A stretch of 64,000 nt of DNA from Tardiphaga sp. vice304 (GTDB taxonomy: Bacteria; Pseudomonadota; Alphaproteobacteria; Rhizobiales; Xanthobacteraceae): assembly GCF_007018905.1 (NCBI RefSeq), contig NZ_CP041402.1, positions 3,708,001-3,772,000 on the forward strand, read 5' to 3'. Position numbers and translations under genes: made by a program. Below are positions 41,619 to 51,167 of this stretch, one piece after another (within the stretch, counting starts at the first letter, position 1; each line of letters begins with the position of its first letter). Under the pieces are notes generated by a model. That model made no database searches, was not told the DNA's origin, and saw only the letters and a program-made list of their open reading frames with translations.

Positions 41619-43439
41619 ATGGCTCCCCCGCTGATCCAGCTCAAAGAAATCAACCTGACCTTCGGCGGCACCCCGCTGCTGAACGGCGTCGAACTGTCGG
41701 TGTCGCAGGGCGAGCGCGTCTGCCTGATCGGCCGCAACGGCTCCGGCAAGTCGACGCTGCTGAAGATCGTCGCCGGCCTGGTCGACTACGACAAGGGCAG
41801 CCGCTTCGTGCAGCCCGGCGCCACCGTGCAATACCTGCCGCAGGAGCCGGACTTCACCGGCTTCGCCACCACGCTCGCCTATGTCGAGGCAGGCATGGGC
41901 GCCGGCGACGACCATTACCAGGCGATGTACCTGCTGGAGCAGCTTGGTCTGACCGGTGAGGAAGATCCCTCGAACCTCTCCGGCGGCGAAGCGCGCCGCA
42001 CGGCGCTGGCCCGCGTGCTGGCGCCCGAGCCCGACATTTTGCTGCTCGACGAGCCGACCAACCATCTCGACCTCACCACCATCGAATGGCTGGAAGGCGA
42101 ACTGGCCTCGCGGCGCTGCGCGCTGGTCATCATCAGCCATGACCGCCGCTTCCTCTCGAATCTGTCGCGTGCCACCGCCTGGCTCGACCGCGGCCAGATC
42201 AAGCAGATCGACCGCGGCTTCTCCGCCTTCGAACAATGGCGCGACGATATTCTGGCCGAAGAAGAGCGCGACCAGCACAAGCTCGACCGCAAGATCGTCA
42301 ACGAGGAGCACTGGCTGCGCCACGGCGTCTCCGGCCGCCGCAAGCGCAACGTCAAGCGCCTCGCCGGCCTGCACGATCTGCGCGCGCAGCGGCAGGATTA
42401 TCGCGGCGTCACGGGGAGCGCCAACCTCGCGGCGTCGGAGGCCGACAAGTCCGGCAAGCTGATCGTCGAAGCCAAGGGCATCTGCCGCACCTATGGCGAC
42501 CGCAAGATCGTCGACGACTTCTCGATCCGCATCCAGCGCGGCGACCGCATCGGCGTCGTCGGCCCGAACGGCGCCGGCAAGACCACGATGATCAACATGC
42601 TGACCGGCGGCGAAGCCCCCGACTCCGGCACCATCCGGTTCGGCGCCAATATCGAGATGGCGACGCTCGACCAGCACCGCGAAAGCCTGTCGCCGAAAAC
42701 GACCTTGGCCGAAGCCCTCACCGGCGGCCGCGGCGACCACGTCATGGTCAACGGCACGCCGAAGCACGTCGTCAGCTACATGAAGGACTTTTTGTTCTCG
42801 CAGGAGCAGATGCGAACCCCGCTGGAGGTTCTCTCCGGCGGCGAACGCGGCCGCTTGATGCTGGCCCGCGCGCTGGCCAAGCCGTCGAACGTGCTGGTCC
42901 TGGACGAGCCGACCAACGATCTCGATCTCGAAACCCTCGACGTGCTCGAGGACATGCTCGGTGACTATGAAGGCACCGTGATCCTGATCAGCCATGACCG
43001 CGACTTCCTCGATCGCGTCGTGACCTCGGTGATCGTGCCGGAAGGCAACGGCAAGTGGACCGAATATGCCGGCGGCTACACCGACATGCTGGCGCAGCGC
43101 GGCGCCGACCTGAAGCGCGAGAAGGCGACGACCGCGGCGGTCGAAACCGGCAAAAGCAGCGGCAACGGCAAGTCCGCCCCCGCCAAGCCGGCGGCGAAGA
43201 AGAAAATGAACTTCAAGGACAAGCACCTGCTCGACACGCTGCCGAAGGCGATCGCCAGTTTCCAGGCCGACATCGCCAAGCAGCAGCGGCATCTCGACGA
43301 TCCCAACCTCTACAAGAAGGATCGCAAGAAGTTCGACACCGTGTCCGCGGCGCTGTCCGCCGCGCAGAAGGGTCTGGCCGAGTCCGAGGAAAAGTGGCTG
43401 GAGCTGGAGACGCTGCGCGAAGAGATCGAGAACGCCTGA
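41619..43439 (+). CDS. uup: ABC-F family ATPase, Uup-like
   Basis: A 606-residue soluble protein with two ATP-binding cassettes: Walker A GRNGSGKST and GPNGAGKTT, signatures LSGGEARR and LSGGERGR, Walker B LLLDEPTNHLDL and LVLDEPTNDLDL. No membrane segments are present. The C-terminal 100 residues include a Lys-rich linker and a coiled coil (KDKHLLDTLPKAIASFQADIAKQQ to the end), as in Uup, which acts on branched DNA or ribosomes. It starts 9 bases after the DUF188 gene. Confidence 0.9.
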   Translation: MAPPLIQLKEINLTFGGTPLLNGVELSVSQGERVCLIGRNGSGKSTLLKIVAGLVDYDKGSRFVQPGATVQYLPQEPDFTGFATTLAYVEAGMGAGDDHYQAMYLLEQLGLTGEEDPSNLSGGEARRTALARVLAPEPDILLLDEPTNHLDLTTIEWLEGELASRRCALVIISHDRRFLSNLSRATAWLDRGQIKQIDRGFSAFEQWRDDILAEEERDQHKLDRKIVNEEHWLRHGVSGRRKRNVKRLAGLHDLRAQRQDYRGVTGSANLAASEADKSGKLIVEAKGICRTYGDRKIVDDFSIRIQRGDRIGVVGPNGAGKTTMINMLTGGEAPDSGTIRFGANIEMATLDQHRESLSPKTTLAEALTGGRGDHVMVNGTPKHVVSYMKDFLFSQEQMRTPLEVLSGGERGRLMLARALAKPSNVLVLDEPTNDLDLETLDVLEDMLGDYEGTVILISHDRDFLDRVVTSVIVPEGNGKWTEYAGGYTDMLAQRGADLKREKATTAAVETGKSSGNGKSAPAKPAAKKKMNFKDKHLLDTLPKAIASFQADIAKQQRHLDDPNLYKKDRKKFDTVSAALSAAQKGLAESEEKWLELETLREEIENA

Positions 43440-43448
43440 GCCACATTC

Positions 43449-43570
43449 GTCATTCCGGGGCGCGGGCGGCGCCAGCCGAACGCGAACCCGGAATCCCGAA
43501 GTGAGACTCCACTATGACGAGATTCCGGGTTCGGGCCATCGCCTTCGGCGCTGTCCCGCCCCGGAATGAC
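43449..43570. repeat. palindromic repeat, CATTCCGGGGCGCG family, copy 2
   Basis: Outer arms GTCATTCCGGGGCG (from 43449) and CCCGCCCCGGAATGAC (ending 43570) are inverted; inner GAACCCGGAATC and GATTCCGGGTTC pair as well. This copy lacks the AATTGGAG module found at 22131 and 56949. An ATG inside its right arm (43566) is probably not the start of the next gene. Confidence 0.85.
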
Positions 43571-43595
43571 GGATGAAATGCCGGAGAAATTTTCG

Positions 43596-44675
43596 ATGAC
43601 AACCGCCCTCGCAGCCTTGATCGCCCGTGACTTCGGCACGCCGTCGCTGGTGATCGACATGGACCGCGTGGAGCGCAACATCGCGCGCATCCAGGCGGTG
43701 TGCGATGCCGCAGGCGTCGCCAACCGGCCGCATATCAAGACGCACAAGAGCCCAATGCTCGCGAAGCTGCAGATCTCGGCGGGTGCGAAGGGCATCACCT
43801 GCCAGAAGCTCGGCGAGGCCGAGATCATGGCCGACGCGGGGATCGACGACATCCTGATCAGCTATAATCTGATCGGCGACGAGAAGATGGTGCGGCTCGC
43901 AGCATTACAGGCCAAGGCGAAGATCACCGTCGCCGCCGACAACCCCACCGTCGTCGAGGGGCTGAAGAAGGCCGCCGCACTCTCCGGCCTGCCACTCGAC
44001 GTCGTCGTCGAATGCGATACCGGGCGCAAGCGCGCCGGCGTCGAGACGCCGGCGGAAGCCATCGAACTCGCCAGACTGATCGACGCCAGCGAGGGCCTCG
44101 TCTTCGCCGGCTTCATGCTGTATCCGACCGAGACCGGCTGGGCCGACGCGCAGACATTCTTCGACGTGGCGCTGGCCGGCGTCCGCGCGCTCGGGCTGGA
44201 GCCGCGCATCGTCTCCACCGGCGGCACGCCGAACCTGAAGAATGTCGGCTCCCTGAAGGGCGCCACCGAACATCGCTTCGGCACCTATATCTACAACGAC
44301 CGCATGCAGGTCGAAGCGGGCGCGGCGGCCTGGGACGACTGCGCCGCCAACGTCTATGCGACGGTGGTGAGCCGCGCCGGACCGGACCGCGGCATCGTCG
44401 ACGCCGGCTCCAAGACGCTGACCTCGGATACCGGCGGGCTCGACGGCCACGGCCTGATCCTCGAACATCCCGAAGCGAAAATCGCCAAGTTCGCCGAGGA
44501 GCACGGCTTCCTCGACCTGACCCGCAGCAACACCCGTCCCAATGTCGGCGACGTCGTCCGCATCGTGCCGAACCATATCTGCGTGGTCGTCAACATGTTC
44601 GACGAGGTGGTGATGGTGCGCGGCGAGGAAGTGATCGGCACGCTGCCGGTCGCGGCGCGGGGGAAACTCCGCTAG
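43596..44675 (+). CDS. DSD1-family PLP enzyme (D-threonine aldolase / D-serine dehydratase-like)
   Basis: A 359-residue enzyme with an alanine-racemase-type N-terminal barrel. The PLP lysine is in RPHIKTHKSPML (about residue 48). GAKGITCQKLGEAEIMADAGIDDILISYNLIG and the GAGGTPN-like STGGTPNLKNV phosphate loop are typical. The C-terminal metal-binding part includes NHICVVVNMFDEV. It cleaves D-3-hydroxy amino acids or dehydrates D-serine. The start at 43596 is supported by a GGAGAAA site; the ATG at 43566 lies inside the repeat. Confidence 0.88.
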   Translation: MTTALAALIARDFGTPSLVIDMDRVERNIARIQAVCDAAGVANRPHIKTHKSPMLAKLQISAGAKGITCQKLGEAEIMADAGIDDILISYNLIGDEKMVRLAALQAKAKITVAADNPTVVEGLKKAAALSGLPLDVVVECDTGRKRAGVETPAEAIELARLIDASEGLVFAGFMLYPTETGWADAQTFFDVALAGVRALGLEPRIVSTGGTPNLKNVGSLKGATEHRFGTYIYNDRMQVEAGAAAWDDCAANVYATVVSRAGPDRGIVDAGSKTLTSDTGGLDGHGLILEHPEAKIAKFAEEHGFLDLTRSNTRPNVGDVVRIVPNHICVVVNMFDEVVMVRGEEVIGTLPVAARGKLR

Positions 44676-45904
44676 CGTTTCAGCCGCTTCACCACGCCCC
44701 TGCCCGCGGCGGCGCCCGTCGCGAACGAGGCCTGCAGCAGGTAGCCGCCGGTCGGCGCTTCCCAGTCCAGCATTTCGCCGGCGGCGAACACGCCCGGCAA
44801 GGCCGTGATCATGTAGTCGGCGTCGAGCTCGTCGAACGCGATCCCGCCGGCGGTCGAAATCGCGCGGGCGATCGGCGCAATGCCACTCAGCACGATGGGC
44901 ACCGCATTGATCAGCGCAGCGAGGCTGGCGGTCGACAGCGATGCCAGCGACGTGCCCGAGACGATCGCGGCCTCCTGCAGCAGTGCGATGCCGACCGGCG
45001 GCAGATGCACGGCCTTGCGCAGGAAGGTCGACAGCGACTGCTTGCCGCGCGGCGCCGAGAGCTTGGCGATCAGCTCGGCAGCGGTCATGTCGGGACGCAG
45101 CGCTACATGCAGCGTGGCCGTGCCACTCGCCGCGACGGCGTCGCGCAATGGCGCCGACAGCGCATAGATCGCGCCGCCCTCGATGCCGGTGCGGGTGAGC
45201 ATCGCCTCGCCGCGCACCACCTGCCCTCCGAACGACAGCGCCATCGCCTTCAGCGGATAGCCGGCGAAGCGGTTGCGAAAGACGTCCGACCAGGCGACCG
45301 CAAAACCGCAATTCGCCGGCCGCAGCGGGGCGACATCGATGCCGCGGGCGGCCAGCGTCTTGACCCACGCGCCATCCGAGCCGAGCCGCGGCCAGCTCGC
45401 GCCGCCCAGCGCCAGCACGGTGGCTTTGGCGGCGATCACGCGCGGACCTTCCGATGTGTCGAACAGCAGCCGTCCGTCGCCGTCCCAGCCGGTCCAGCGA
45501 TGCCGCATGGCGAACTGCACGCCGGACTGATCCAGTCTTCGCAGCCACGCCCGCAACAGCGGCGACGCCTTGAACGCTTGCGGAAACACCCGGCCGCTGG
45601 AGCCGACGAAGGTCGGCTGCCCCAGCAACTCGCTCCAGGCGCGCAACATGTCCGGCGGCAATGTCTCGATGGCTTTAGCCAGTTGCGGCATCGCCGCGCC
45701 GTAGCGCGCCACGAAGGCCGGCAATCGTTCGCTATGGGTGAGATTGAGCCCGCCGCGCCCGGCCATCAGGAATTTGCGGCCGGCAGACGGCATCGCGTCA
45801 TAGACGGTGACGCGCGTGCCCGCCTGCGCGATCACCTCGGCGGCCATCAGCCCGGCCGGCCCGGCGCCGATCACCGCGACGTCCTGTTGCACAACGTCGG
45901 TCAC
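44672..45904 (-). CDS. HI0933/BaiN-like flavoprotein
   Basis: A 410-residue FAD protein. The dinucleotide fold is VAVIGAGPAGLMAAEVIAQAGTRVTVYDA (about residues 9-37), followed by the family signature GRKFLMAGRGGLNLTHSE. A second nucleotide motif is ATVLALGGASWPRLGSDG, and the C-terminal YMITALPGVFAAGEMLDWEAPTGGYLLQASFATG closes the FAD site. The closest type is TIGR03862. The substrate is unknown. Its last codons overlap the end of the convergent DSD1 gene by four bases. Confidence 0.88.
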   Translation of the reverse strand: MTDVVQQDVAVIGAGPAGLMAAEVIAQAGTRVTVYDAMPSAGRKFLMAGRGGLNLTHSERLPAFVARYGAAMPQLAKAIETLPPDMLRAWSELLGQPTFVGSSGRVFPQAFKASPLLRAWLRRLDQSGVQFAMRHRWTGWDGDGRLLFDTSEGPRVIAAKATVLALGGASWPRLGSDGAWVKTLAARGIDVAPLRPANCGFAVAWSDVFRNRFAGYPLKAMALSFGGQVVRGEAMLTRTGIEGGAIYALSAPLRDAVAASGTATLHVALRPDMTAAELIAKLSAPRGKQSLSTFLRKAVHLPPVGIALLQEAAIVSGTSLASLSTASLAALINAVPIVLSGIAPIARAISTAGGIAFDELDADYMITALPGVFAAGEMLDWEAPTGGYLLQASFATGAAAGRGVVKRLKR

Positions 45905-45924
45905 GATGATCGTCCGATCGAGAG

Positions 45925-46842
45925 TTAGACCTTGATGCCCAGCCGGGTCGCGGCCTGCTGGACGTATTTCTGGGTCTGCTGGAACGCGCCTTCCAGCGCC
46001 CTGGCGCCTGCCATATCAGAAATCTCGGCGAAATGCGCGGCGATCGTATCCGGGCTCCATTCGCTTTCGTCGAAATTGACGCCTTCGCTCTCCAGCAGCT
46101 TGATGACCGCGAACGAACCCGCGCCCGCGCCCATGATGGTCCTGGTCGGCGCGTTCTCGCTGAGCAGATACAGCACCGGGGGGGTGATCGATTCCGGCTT
46201 CAACAGCGCCAGCGCGTCCGGCGGCAGCAGCTCTTCGGTCATGCGCGTTGCCGCGGTCGGCGAGATGGTGTTGACGCGGATGTCGGTCTTGCGGCCCTCC
46301 TCCGCCAGCACGTTCATCAGCCCGATCATGCCGGTCTTGGCTGCGCCGTAATTCGACTGGCCGAAATTGCCATACAGGCCCGACGACGAGGTGGTGAGCA
46401 CGATGCGGCCGAAATTGCGCGCGCGCATGCCGTCCCACACCGCCTTGCAGCAGTTGAACGTGCCGGTGAGGTGCACGTCGAGCACCTTCGCGAAATCCGC
46501 CGGCTCCATCTTGCCGAACGACTTGTCCCTGAGGATGCCGGCATTGGCGCACATCAGATCGACGCTGCCCCACTCCGCGGTCGCGCGATCGACCATCATC
46601 GTGACCTGCTCGAAATTCGAGACGTCGGCACCATCCGCAATCGCAATGCCGCCGAGCTGGCGGATTTCCTCGACCACCTTGTCCGCGGCGGAGAGCGAGC
46701 CACCGGTGCCGTCGCGCGCGCCGCCGAAATCATTGACCACGACCTTGGCGCCGAGCTTGGCCAGGCCCATCGCGTGCGCGCGGCCAAGCCCGTTGCCGGC
46801 GCCGGTGACGATGGCGACGCGGCCGTCAAATCGAATGCTCAT
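45925..46842 (-). CDS. short-chain dehydrogenase, (3R)-hydroxyacyl-CoA dehydrogenase-like
   Basis: A 305-residue Rossmann protein. The cofactor motif VAIVTGAGNGLGRAHA and the DGTGGS insertion after VVVNDFGG resemble the dehydrogenase part of multifunctional enzyme type 2. NAGILRDKSF, the catalytic Ser (TTSSSGLYGN) and YGAAK are all present. It probably oxidises a 3-hydroxyacyl-CoA. The neighbouring MaoC hydratase is the matching partner, as in MFE-2. It lies at the 3' end of the valine/acyl-CoA cluster. Confidence 0.9.
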   Translation of the reverse strand: MSIRFDGRVAIVTGAGNGLGRAHAMGLAKLGAKVVVNDFGGARDGTGGSLSAADKVVEEIRQLGGIAIADGADVSNFEQVTMMVDRATAEWGSVDLMCANAGILRDKSFGKMEPADFAKVLDVHLTGTFNCCKAVWDGMRARNFGRIVLTTSSSGLYGNFGQSNYGAAKTGMIGLMNVLAEEGRKTDIRVNTISPTAATRMTEELLPPDALALLKPESITPPVLYLLSENAPTRTIMGAGAGSFAVIKLLESEGVNFDESEWSPDTIAAHFAEISDMAGARALEGAFQQTQKYVQQAATRLGIKV

Positions 46843-46853
46843 GAGTGGCTCCC

Positions 46854-47315
46854 TCAGTTGAAATAGGTGAGCGCGAGCCAGTCCGCGACCAGAGCGGGCT
46901 TGGCGCCGCCCTCGATCTCGACACTGACGCCGACGCGGGTGAACAGCTCTTTCGGCTTGCGCCACGACGCTTCCTTCAGGACGAAATGTCCGCGCACCTG
47001 CGAGCCCGACTTCACCGGCGACACGAAGCGCAAATGGTCGAAGCCGTAATTGATGTTCATCGCGACGTCCGCAAGCTTTGGCAGCGCCTCGTAGGAAAAC
47101 ACCGAAATCAGCGACGTGGTGAGAAAGCCGTGCGCGATCGTGCTGCCGAACGGCGTCGCCTTGGCGCGAACGGGGTCCACATGAATAAATTGATGATCCT
47201 CGGTGGCGTCGGCAAACACGTCGATCCGCTTCTGATCGACAAGGTGCCAGGCCGACACGCCGATGTCCTGTCCGACCATGCCGATATAGGTGTCGTATTG
47301 CATAAGAGACGTCAT
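46854..47315 (-). CDS. MaoC-family (R)-enoyl-CoA hydratase
   Basis: A 153-residue hot-dog protein. The catalytic motif is RIDVFADATEDHQFIHVDPVRAKATPFGSTIAHGFLTTSLI, with the Asp/His pair of R-specific hydratases. The start at MTSLMQYDT is chosen; a later ATG (MQYDT, 47303) is an alternative. It lies 11 bases upstream of the SDR gene on the same strand and likely works with it on an enoyl-CoA. Confidence 0.9.
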   Translation of the reverse strand: MTSLMQYDTYIGMVGQDIGVSAWHLVDQKRIDVFADATEDHQFIHVDPVRAKATPFGSTIAHGFLTTSLISVFSYEALPKLADVAMNINYGFDHLRFVSPVKSGSQVRGHFVLKEASWRKPKELFTRVGVSVEIEGGAKPALVADWLALTYFN

Positions 47316-47415
47316 TGAATCTTGCCATCCTCGCTGGTTTCCGGCCGCACATTCCACAGCGCGGGGCCATTGGCCAAGCGAAATTGTGCGCTGCAGCTAT
47401 GCGCCGGATAGATGG

Positions 47416-49146
47416 TCACGTCTCCGGTAACCCCGTCGGCCGCGCCGCCTGCAGCGCCGGAAAGTCTTCCTCGCGGAATTCGACGCCGCGCAGGGCGTCG
47501 TCGCGGTCATTGTCGTGTTCGAGACGGCGCAACTGGACGCGGCGGATCTTGCCGGAGATCGTCTTAGGCAGCTCCGTCACCAGTTCGATGCGGCGGATGC
47601 GCTTGAACGGCGCGAGGCGGACATGCAGGTGCTCGAAGATCGACAGCGCCGTGGCGGCGCTGCGCTCGCAGCCTTCAACCAGCATCACATAGGCTTTCGG
47701 GATCGCTAGCCGGATCGGATCGGGACTAGGCACCACCGCGGCCTCGGCGACGGCCTCGTGTTCCAGCAGCACGCTTTCCAGCTCGAACGGGCTGATGCGG
47801 TAGTCGGAAGACTTGAACACGTCGTCGGAGCGGCCGACGAAGGTGAGGTAGCCGTCATCATCGGCAAACACCACGTCGCCGCTGCGATAGATCGCGCCGT
47901 CCGCGCCGCTGACGCTGCCGTCGTCGGCCTGGTAGCCCTGCATCAGCCCCGCCGGCCGGTCGGTGCCGAGCGGCAGGCTGACCTCGCCCTCCTTCGCCGG
48001 CTCGCCGTCGATGTCGGTGATGCGGACCTGCCAGCCTGGCAGTGGCCGGCCCATCGAGCCGATCTTGACCTTCTGCCCCGGCGAATTGCCGGCCAGCGCC
48101 GTGGTCTCGGTCTGGCCGTAGCCGTCGCGGATGGTGAGGCCCCAGGCATTGCGAACCTGATCGATCACCTCCGGATTGAGCGGCTCGCCGGCGCCGCAAA
48201 CCTCGCGCAAGGCGACCTTGAAGGTCGAAAGCTTCTCCTGGATGAACAGCCGCCACACCGTCGGCGGCGCACACATCGTGGTGACGCCGCAGCGGCCGAT
48301 GGTCGCCAGCAGGCCCTTGGCATCGAAGCGCGGCTGGTTGACCACGAACACGGTCGCGCCGGCATTCCACGGCGCGAACAGGCAGCTCCAGGCGTGCTTG
48401 GCCCAGCCAGGCGAGGAGATGTTGAGATGGACGTCACCGGGCTGCAGGCCGAGCCAGTACATCGTCGACAGAGCGCCGACGGGATAGCTGCGCTGGCTGT
48501 GCCGCACCAGTTTCGGCTTCGCAGTCGTGCCAGAGGTGAAGTACAGCAGCAGCGGATCGTCGGCTTTGGTCGGGCCGTCCGGCGTGAAGGTGTCGGGGAA
48601 ATCGGCGGCCTGCGCGAAGGGAATCCAGCTGTCCTGCGCGTCGCCCGCCACCACACGAATGATATTCGGCCCACCAACGTCAGCAAATTTTGCGACCTGA
48701 TCCGGCGCAGCAATCACGATTTTCGCGCGCCCGCGATCGAGCCGGTCGCGCAATTCGTCGGGGGTCAGCAGAGTCGTCGCGGGGATCACGACGACGCCGA
48801 GCTTGATCGCCGCCAGCATGGTCTCCCATAGCGGCACGACATTGCCGAGCAGCAGCAGCAGATGATCGCCGCGCTTCAATCCTTGCGCGCGCAAAAAGTT
48901 AGCGACCTGGTTGGAGCGCTTCGCCAGCGTCGCGAAGGATAGTTTGGTCTCACGGTTGCTGGCGGCATCGACGATCCACAACGCGGCGCGATCGCGGCTG
49001 TCCGGCTGGCTTGCCAGTTCGGCGTCGAACCAGTCGAGCGCCCAGTTGAAATCGACCGGGTCCGGCCAGCGAAAGCCGGCGACGGCCGTATCGTAGTCGG
49101 TGCGGTGTTCGAGCAGGAAGGCGCGGGCTTGCTGGAAGGTGGTCAT
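47416..49146 (-). CDS. AMP-binding acyl-CoA synthetase
   Basis: A 576-residue adenylate-forming enzyme. The P-loop-like LLYFTSGTTAKPKLV (about residues 201-215), the GYGQTETTAL motif, YRSGDVVFADDDGYLTFVGRSDDVFKSSDYRISPFELE and the C-terminal catalytic lysine in PKTISGKIRR are present. It activates a carboxylic acid to acyl-CoA; the long N-terminus and TYR-rich middle fit medium-chain or acetyl-CoA synthetase-like (AcsM) proteins. In this cluster it may activate isobutyrate or a related branched acid (inference). Confidence 0.9.
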   Translation of the reverse strand: MTTFQQARAFLLEHRTDYDTAVAGFRWPDPVDFNWALDWFDAELASQPDSRDRAALWIVDAASNRETKLSFATLAKRSNQVANFLRAQGLKRGDHLLLLLGNVVPLWETMLAAIKLGVVVIPATTLLTPDELRDRLDRGRAKIVIAAPDQVAKFADVGGPNIIRVVAGDAQDSWIPFAQAADFPDTFTPDGPTKADDPLLLYFTSGTTAKPKLVRHSQRSYPVGALSTMYWLGLQPGDVHLNISSPGWAKHAWSCLFAPWNAGATVFVVNQPRFDAKGLLATIGRCGVTTMCAPPTVWRLFIQEKLSTFKVALREVCGAGEPLNPEVIDQVRNAWGLTIRDGYGQTETTALAGNSPGQKVKIGSMGRPLPGWQVRITDIDGEPAKEGEVSLPLGTDRPAGLMQGYQADDGSVSGADGAIYRSGDVVFADDDGYLTFVGRSDDVFKSSDYRISPFELESVLLEHEAVAEAAVVPSPDPIRLAIPKAYVMLVEGCERSAATALSIFEHLHVRLAPFKRIRRIELVTELPKTISGKIRRVQLRRLEHDNDRDDALRGVEFREEDFPALQAARPTGLPET

Positions 49147-49157
49147 TATGCGCTCTG

Positions 49158-50045
49158 CTACTTCGCAGCCAGTTGGCGCAGCTGCTGGATGATTCCCGAG
49201 AAATCGACCCCGCCATGGCCGGCCTTGTCGAAATTCTCATAGATGCTCTCGGCATGCGCGCCGAGCGGCGTCGAGGCCCCCGCGGCTTTGGCCGCTTCCT
49301 GCGACAATCGCAAATCCTTCAGCATCAGGGCCGCCGCGAAGCCCGGCTTGTACTCGTTGTTCGCCGGCGAGGTCGGCACCGGGCCGGGTACAGGACAATA
49401 GGAGGTCAGCGACCAGCACTGGCCCGATGAGGTTGAGGCGACGTCGAACAGCGCCTGGTGCGACAGGCCGAGCTTTTCCGCCAGCACGAAGGCTTCGCTG
49501 ACGCCGATCATCGAAATCCCGAGGATCATGTTGTTGCAGATCTTGGCCGCCTGCCCCGCCCCCGCCTCGCCGCAATGCACGATCTTCTTGCCCATCGCTC
49601 CCAGGATCGGCTTGGCCGCTGCGAAGGCATCAGCCGCGCCGCCGGCCATAAAAGTCAGCGTTGCCCCCTTGGCGCCGCCGGTGCCGCCGGACACCGGCGC
49701 ATCAACCGACGGCAATTTTTGCGCGGCGGCAAGTTCGTGCGACTTGCGCGCGCTCTCGACGTCGATCGTCGAGCAATCAATCATCAGCGTGCCCTTGCCC
49801 ACCGCCGGGATGATCTCGCTCCACACCGACAATACATGCTTGCCGGCGGGCAGCATGGTGACGACGACGTCGGCACCCTTCACGGCGTCCGCTGCAGTGG
49901 CAGCGATCGTCACGCCATCCGCCTTGGCCTGTTCGCACGACGCCGGCGTCAGGTCGAAGCCATGGACTGTGTGCCCGGCCTTGACGAGATTGGCGGCCAT
50001 CGGGCCGCCCATGTTGCCGAGACCGATGAATGCGATGGTGGTCAT
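49158..50045 (-). CDS. mmsB: 3-hydroxyisobutyrate dehydrogenase
   Basis: A 295-residue NAD-dependent beta-hydroxyacid dehydrogenase. The N-terminus IAFIGLGNMGGPMAANLVKAGHTVHGFD is the NAD site; DAPVSGGTGGAKGATLTFMAGG contains the conserved substrate-binding segment, and GAGQAAKICNNMILG carries the catalytic lysine. It oxidises 3-hydroxyisobutyrate to methylmalonate semialdehyde in valine breakdown, matching the adjacent mmsA. Confidence 0.94.
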   Translation of the reverse strand: MTTIAFIGLGNMGGPMAANLVKAGHTVHGFDLTPASCEQAKADGVTIAATAADAVKGADVVVTMLPAGKHVLSVWSEIIPAVGKGTLMIDCSTIDVESARKSHELAAAQKLPSVDAPVSGGTGGAKGATLTFMAGGAADAFAAAKPILGAMGKKIVHCGEAGAGQAAKICNNMILGISMIGVSEAFVLAEKLGLSHQALFDVASTSSGQCWSLTSYCPVPGPVPTSPANNEYKPGFAAALMLKDLRLSQEAAKAAGASTPLGAHAESIYENFDKAGHGGVDFSGIIQQLRQLAAK

Positions 50046-50099
50046 GTCCTGCCCTCGTGCTTTTTTCTTGATTGAATTCCCGTGCGACGCCGAGCCGCC

Positions 50100-51167
50100 T
50101 TAGGGAAAAGTCAGCTCGACATCGCGTTTCGCCAGATAGCGCGCCACGATATCCGGCGTCACACCCGCCAGATCCGGCGGCTGCCATGCCGGATTTCGGT
50201 CCTTGTCGATAATCGCGGCCCGCACGCCTTCGACGAAGTCGGCGCTGTCGAACACTTCGAGCGCCGCCAGATACTCGCGCTTCAGGCACTCTTCCAGCGA
50301 ACTTGACGTCCGCGCCAGGCGCAGCAGCTTCAGCGTCACCTTAAGACCGCGCGGCGACTTATCTGCCAGTGCCTGCAACGTCGCCTGCGCGAAGTCGGAC
50401 CCGTCCTGCTCAAGCGCGGCGATAATCTCCTCGACGCTGTCATGCGCAAAGGCGCGGTGGATCAGGTCGCGCCGCTTTGTGACCGGGCCGACTTCGCTCG
50501 CCGACGCAAATCGCTTCAACGTCGCCATGACGCCTGCGGCATCGGTCCCGGCTGCGGCCGTTGTCAGCGTTTCTCTCAATGCCGCCCAATCGGTCGTGCG
50601 GATCAACACATCGGCCAGCCCGCAAACCACGGCATCAGCGCCGTTCATCGTCAGCCCGGTCAATCCGAAGTAGGTGCCGAGTTCGCCCGGCGCGCGCGAC
50701 AACAGCCAGGTGCCGCCGACATCCGGGAAGAAGCCGAGCCCAACCTCTGGCATCGCCACCTTGGTATTTTCGGTCACCACGCGGTGGCTGGCGTGGCCGG
50801 CGAGACCTATACCACCGCCCATCACAAAACCGTCCATATAGGCGACGTAGGGCTTTGGATAGTTCGCGATCCGCGCGTTGACGATGTATTCCTCGCGCCA
50901 GAATATCTTTCCGAGATCGCCTTTGATCCTGGCGCTTTCATACAGCCCGCGAATATCGCCGCCGGCACATAGCCCGCGCTCGCCTGCGCCTTCGAGCAGC
51001 ACCAGCGCGATCTTCGGATCGGCCGCGAAGGCATCGAGCGCATCGGCGATCCCGCGCGTCATCTCCAGCGTCAGCGCATTCAGCGCCTTCGGCCGGTTCA
51101 GCCGGATCACGCCGGCCGCGCCTTCGCGTCGCACGATCAGGTCGGGCTCGATCATCGGTGCATGCAT
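50100..51167 (-). CDS. 3-hydroxyisobutyryl-CoA hydrolase
   Basis: A 355-residue crotonase-family enzyme. The oxyanion and substrate region LCAGGDIRGLYES (about residues 67-79) and the family-specific YMDGFVMGGGIGLAGHASHRVVTENTKVAMPEVGLGFFPDVGGTWLLSR (about 109-157) identify it as the HIBCH type rather than an ordinary hydratase. It hydrolyses 3-hydroxyisobutyryl-CoA. The start overlaps the end of the acyl-CoA dehydrogenase by 16 bases, so the genes are coupled. Confidence 0.93.
   Translation of the reverse strand: MHAPMIEPDLIVRREGAAGVIRLNRPKALNALTLEMTRGIADALDAFAADPKIALVLLEGAGERGLCAGGDIRGLYESARIKGDLGKIFWREEYIVNARIANYPKPYVAYMDGFVMGGGIGLAGHASHRVVTENTKVAMPEVGLGFFPDVGGTWLLSRAPGELGTYFGLTGLTMNGADAVVCGLADVLIRTTDWAALRETLTTAAAGTDAAGVMATLKRFASASEVGPVTKRRDLIHRAFAHDSVEEIIAALEQDGSDFAQATLQALADKSPRGLKVTLKLLRLARTSSSLEECLKREYLAALEVFDSADFVEGVRAAIIDKDRNPAWQPPDLAGVTPDIVARYLAKRDVELTFP

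Noticed and set aside
41505..43292. A 595-codon open frame antisense to the ABC-F gene
   Set aside because: It mirrors the codon periodicity of uup and has no recognisable domain; the ABC-F protein is certain.
43566..43596. An upstream ATG that would add 10 residues to the DSD1-family enzyme
   Set aside because: It lies inside the right arm of a palindromic repeat; the ATG at 43596 has a proper ribosome-binding site.
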